Of a DNA stretch of 19,168 bases, positions 17,408 to 19,168 are shown in pieces (position 1 is the stretch's first letter; every line of letters starts with the position of its first letter). This DNA comes from JAJDGF01 sp031549325 (GTDB taxonomy: Bacteria > Bacillota > Clostridia > Christensenellales > Aristaeellaceae): contig JAVBQA010000017.1 of NCBI GenBank assembly GCA_031549325.1, positions 1 to 19,168 on the forward strand. Reading direction: 5' to 3'. Both the position numbers and the translations under genes were made by a program. Below the pieces are notes generated by a model, which was not told the origin of the DNA, did no database searches, and worked only from the letters and a program-made list of their open reading frames with translations.

Positions 17408-18709
17408 GTGCCGCTGCCTGGGTTGCCGGATGGGTTTGGGGAGCCATACAAGCTCGTTTTTTCGCGGGCGTTGAGCGAAGAGGAACAGGAGATTTGGGAC
17501 GCGCTACGGGATGAGATGGACGACGATTCGGCCTGGTCCAGGTATCCAGGCGCGGAACTGACCTACACACAGCAGGTGCATGACGCGCTGATCGAGTTCT
17601 GGCGCACAGAATATAATCCTGAGTATTTCGAGGAAATGCAGAAAAAGACCAAAGTCGGCGACGGCGCGTCGGGCACGATCCTGATTGACTACGGCGCGGC
17701 AACGGTGTGCCTTGGCGAAGATCCGCTCACCCGCGAGAGCGCGCTGCCGCTGATGAGAATGATCGCGCCAGTCAGCGGCGTTTCGAGGGACGATGTGCGC
17801 ATGTCCGAGCTGGATGAGGCGTTCGAATCCGTTTATCGGCAATTCAGTTGGATGCAGCCGCAACAGAATCCCCACTATTCGACCACACGCAGCCTGACGG
17901 ATGGCGAATTCTTGAACCTGAGCCGCCTCAAGACCGAATATCTGCTTAGCGGCCTACGCCCATCCACGCCTCTTTTAACCGCTGAAACGCCGGATGGTGG
18001 GCTGTGGCTGGACGCGCACACAAACACCATCCATCTGCCCATGCGGTATGCGCTGACGGACGAAGAGATGCTACACTACATCGAGCTGGTGGACTCGCTC
18101 ACCCGCCAAACGCTGCTGAAAAAGGTGCCGGACATGATCACCCAGCAGCAGGCGGAGTGGATCGCCGGGGACTGGGCGAACAAGCTGTTTGGCCTGAACA
18201 CTGATGAGCTGTCCGTGTTTACTGAATTGTATGACGAGGACTTTCTCGGCAAATCCAGTGCGCAGCCCGTCTGGCGGGTGCGGATTGGGCCAGAGGACAT
18301 GCTGGTGCGGCTGCAGAACGCCGACTATGAATTCGACGGCTGCGAGCTGCTGCTGGACGGCAGGGACGGCACGTTGACGAGCGCGTCGCGCCTACGCTAC
18401 GCCTCGACGGATACCAGCGCTCGCGAAGGCAAGAGCGCAAAGCAGGTCCAATCCGACCTGAAGAACAAGGCAATTCAGACCGTGCGGGATCTGTTTGCGG
18501 ATGGCAGCAAACCCAGTAAGGCCGTGATCTCTGGCTACAACTTTGTGGAGACCAAGGACAGCTACGACGCCGATGTGAACATGATGCATTCGATCAGCTA
18601 TGTGGTGAGTATGCCCGGCGGCGTCGACTACCAATTGGATTTCACCACCGGCGATTACGCGCTAATCTCCTATCGATACTGGCCGGACGGATGCAAGGAT
18701 AGGGGCTAG
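17408..18709 (+). CDS. Uncharacterised secreted-type protein, probably missing its N-terminus
   Basis: The frame encodes 433 residues from a GTG with no ribosome binding site. It is open further upstream to 17309, where it reads through a Pro/Gln/Ala-rich stretch (VVTQQPAPSAGRVPLP) of the kind found just after a signal peptide or lipobox. No signal sequence remains, and the upstream part overlaps the kinase remnant in another frame. This is therefore best read as the body of an exported protein or lipoprotein whose start was lost in a deletion. The body is acidic and soluble with no membrane helix. The part from about residue 245 has two similar units (QQQAEWIAGDWANKLFG with PVWRVRIG, then KNKAIQTVRDLFADG with HSISYVVSMPG) that faintly recall PepSY-type folds; I do not recognise a family. 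The reading frame is otherwise intact, so loss is recent or the product is still made by coupling. Confidence 0.55.
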   Translation: MPLPGLPDGFGEPYKLVFSRALSEEEQEIWDALRDEMDDDSAWSRYPGAELTYTQQVHDALIEFWRTEYNPEYFEEMQKKTKVGDGASGTILIDYGAATVCLGEDPLTRESALPLMRMIAPVSGVSRDDVRMSELDEAFESVYRQFSWMQPQQNPHYSTTRSLTDGEFLNLSRLKTEYLLSGLRPSTPLLTAETPDGGLWLDAHTNTIHLPMRYALTDEEMLHYIELVDSLTRQTLLKKVPDMITQQQAEWIAGDWANKLFGLNTDELSVFTELYDEDFLGKSSAQPVWRVRIGPEDMLVRLQNADYEFDGCELLLDGRDGTLTSASRLRYASTDTSAREGKSAKQVQSDLKNKAIQTVRDLFADGSKPSKAVISGYNFVETKDSYDADVNMMHSISYVVSMPGGVDYQLDFTTGDYALISYRYWPDGCKDRG

Positions 18710-18732
18710 AACTTACCGGCACATCTGTGATT

Positions 18733-18772
18733 GACGCATCGCCCTCCAGCATGTGCTGGAGGGCGATGCGTC
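18733..18772. repeat. Perfect 19-bp inverted repeat (strong hairpin)
   Basis: GACGCATCGCCCTCCAGCA and its exact reverse complement are separated by two bases. It lies 24 bases past the stop of the upstream gene, where a terminator would be expected, but neither side has a T run. It may be a terminator without a U tract, a transcript-stabilising hairpin, or an insertion-sequence end, since a transposase start lies 62 bases further on. Confidence 0.8.
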
Positions 18773-18834
18773 TCAGTCTGTAAAAAGGTCGCCAAGGTGC
18801 GGCTATTTAGGAATAAAGAGACAGGTGATGAAAG

Positions 18835-18999
18835 ATGTCAGAGCGAGCGGCAGATATGCGCGGATATCTGAAGGTCGTAGACATCGAAGGCTTGGTACCG
18901 GCGGACCACCTGCTGCGAAAGATCGACCAAGCTCTGCTTGCGCCTTGTCGCGATAAAAGGATTCCGTCAGGCGTGGTTTGTGCCGGTCGATCTATGTGA
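18835..18999 (+). pseudogene. N-terminal remnant of an IS1182-type transposase
   Basis: A 54-codon frame starts at ATG 18835 after AGGTGA. Its residues 11-34 (YLKVVDIEGLVPADHLLRKI then DQAL) match the conserved start of IS1182-type transposases, whose usual form is LVP-x-DHLLRKID. After residue 34 the similarity stops and the frame ends at TGA 18997. The expected continuation is not found in any plus-strand frame up to the window end, so the gene is broken by deletion or insertion near 18937. This piece corresponds to a more N-terminal part of the protein than the fragment at 16803-17022. Confidence 0.75.
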
Positions 19000-19025
19000 T
19001 GCGGATCAGATGCTATACCAACTGA

Positions 19026-19049
19026 GCAAACAGACGAGAGTCTGTTTGC
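19026..19049. repeat. 10-bp perfect hairpin with 4-base loop
   Basis: GCAAACAGAC and GTCTGTTTGC surround GAGA. The following sequence CCCTTTGC has too few T for a confident terminator. It lies in the 3' flank of the broken transposase. In the remaining bases to 19168 I see no gene, RNA or repeat. Confidence 0.6.
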
Positions 19050-19168
19050 CCCTTTGCAATGTTTCTCTCATTCGGAAATGGGGATGAGCGATCGCCGTGA
19101 ATCTTCACCCGGTGTTCTCCTGGCGACTTGGCATATCAGCCCTCGCTAGACCGGCAAGGGTTAATGGC

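Noticed and set aside
19011..19027. tRNA-like D-arm (GCTCAGTTGGTATAGC on the minus strand)
   Set aside because: No anticodon stem, T arm or acceptor stem can be formed around it. The flanks form a different hairpin.
1..19168. CRISPR array, rRNA, phage or integron structures
   Set aside because: No regularly spaced direct repeats, rRNA-like stretches, integrase or structural phage genes were seen.

Overview
The window looks like chromosomal DNA from a GC-rich anaerobic member of the Bacillota, probably class Clostridia. The evidence is strong purine-rich ribosome binding sites close to the start codons, a textbook housekeeping promoter, a PiT/DUF47 phosphate pair, an ECF sigma gene overlapping a von Willebrand A gene, and a lactaldehyde-reductase-type alcohol dehydrogenase beside a family 3 glycosidase. 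The lineage is inferred from gene content only.

Layout. Bases 1-152 form an imperfect palindrome resembling an intergenic repeat. It is followed by a GH3 beta-glycosidase (179-2257, +) and fucO (2329-3477, +), which has its own promoter and a dyad next to the predicted transcription start. A perfect bidirectional terminator separates fucO from a convergent minus-strand block. That block holds an ECF sigma factor overlapping a membrane-anchored vWA protein (5889 down to 3534), then, transcribed separately, a PiT phosphate permease with its PhoU-like DUF47 partner (7765 down to 6043). A 240-base divergent region leads to one very large plus-strand gene (8006-16690, 2894 aa). This encodes an exported protein of about 20 cadherin/Ig-like modules, a Pro/Thr linker and an unrecognised C-terminal domain.

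The last 2.5 kb is a rearrangement scar. It holds a decayed middle part of an IS1182-type transposase (16742-17022), joined directly to the ATPase end of a histidine kinase with its own frameshift (17023-17350), then a secreted-type protein that has lost its start and signal peptide (open frame to 18709). After these come a perfect 40-base palindrome, the first ~35 residues of another IS1182-type transposase, and a 24-base hairpin.

Functions. The glycosidase and FucO fit plant or host glycan breakdown and deoxyhexose fermentation. The PiT pair imports phosphate. The sigma/vWA pair is probably an envelope-sensing regulatory unit. The giant protein is probably an adhesin or matrix protein. I see no wholly new multi-gene system. 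The most unusual items are the giant protein with its orphan C-terminal domain, the sigma/vWA coupling, and the layered IS/kinase/secreted-protein scar.
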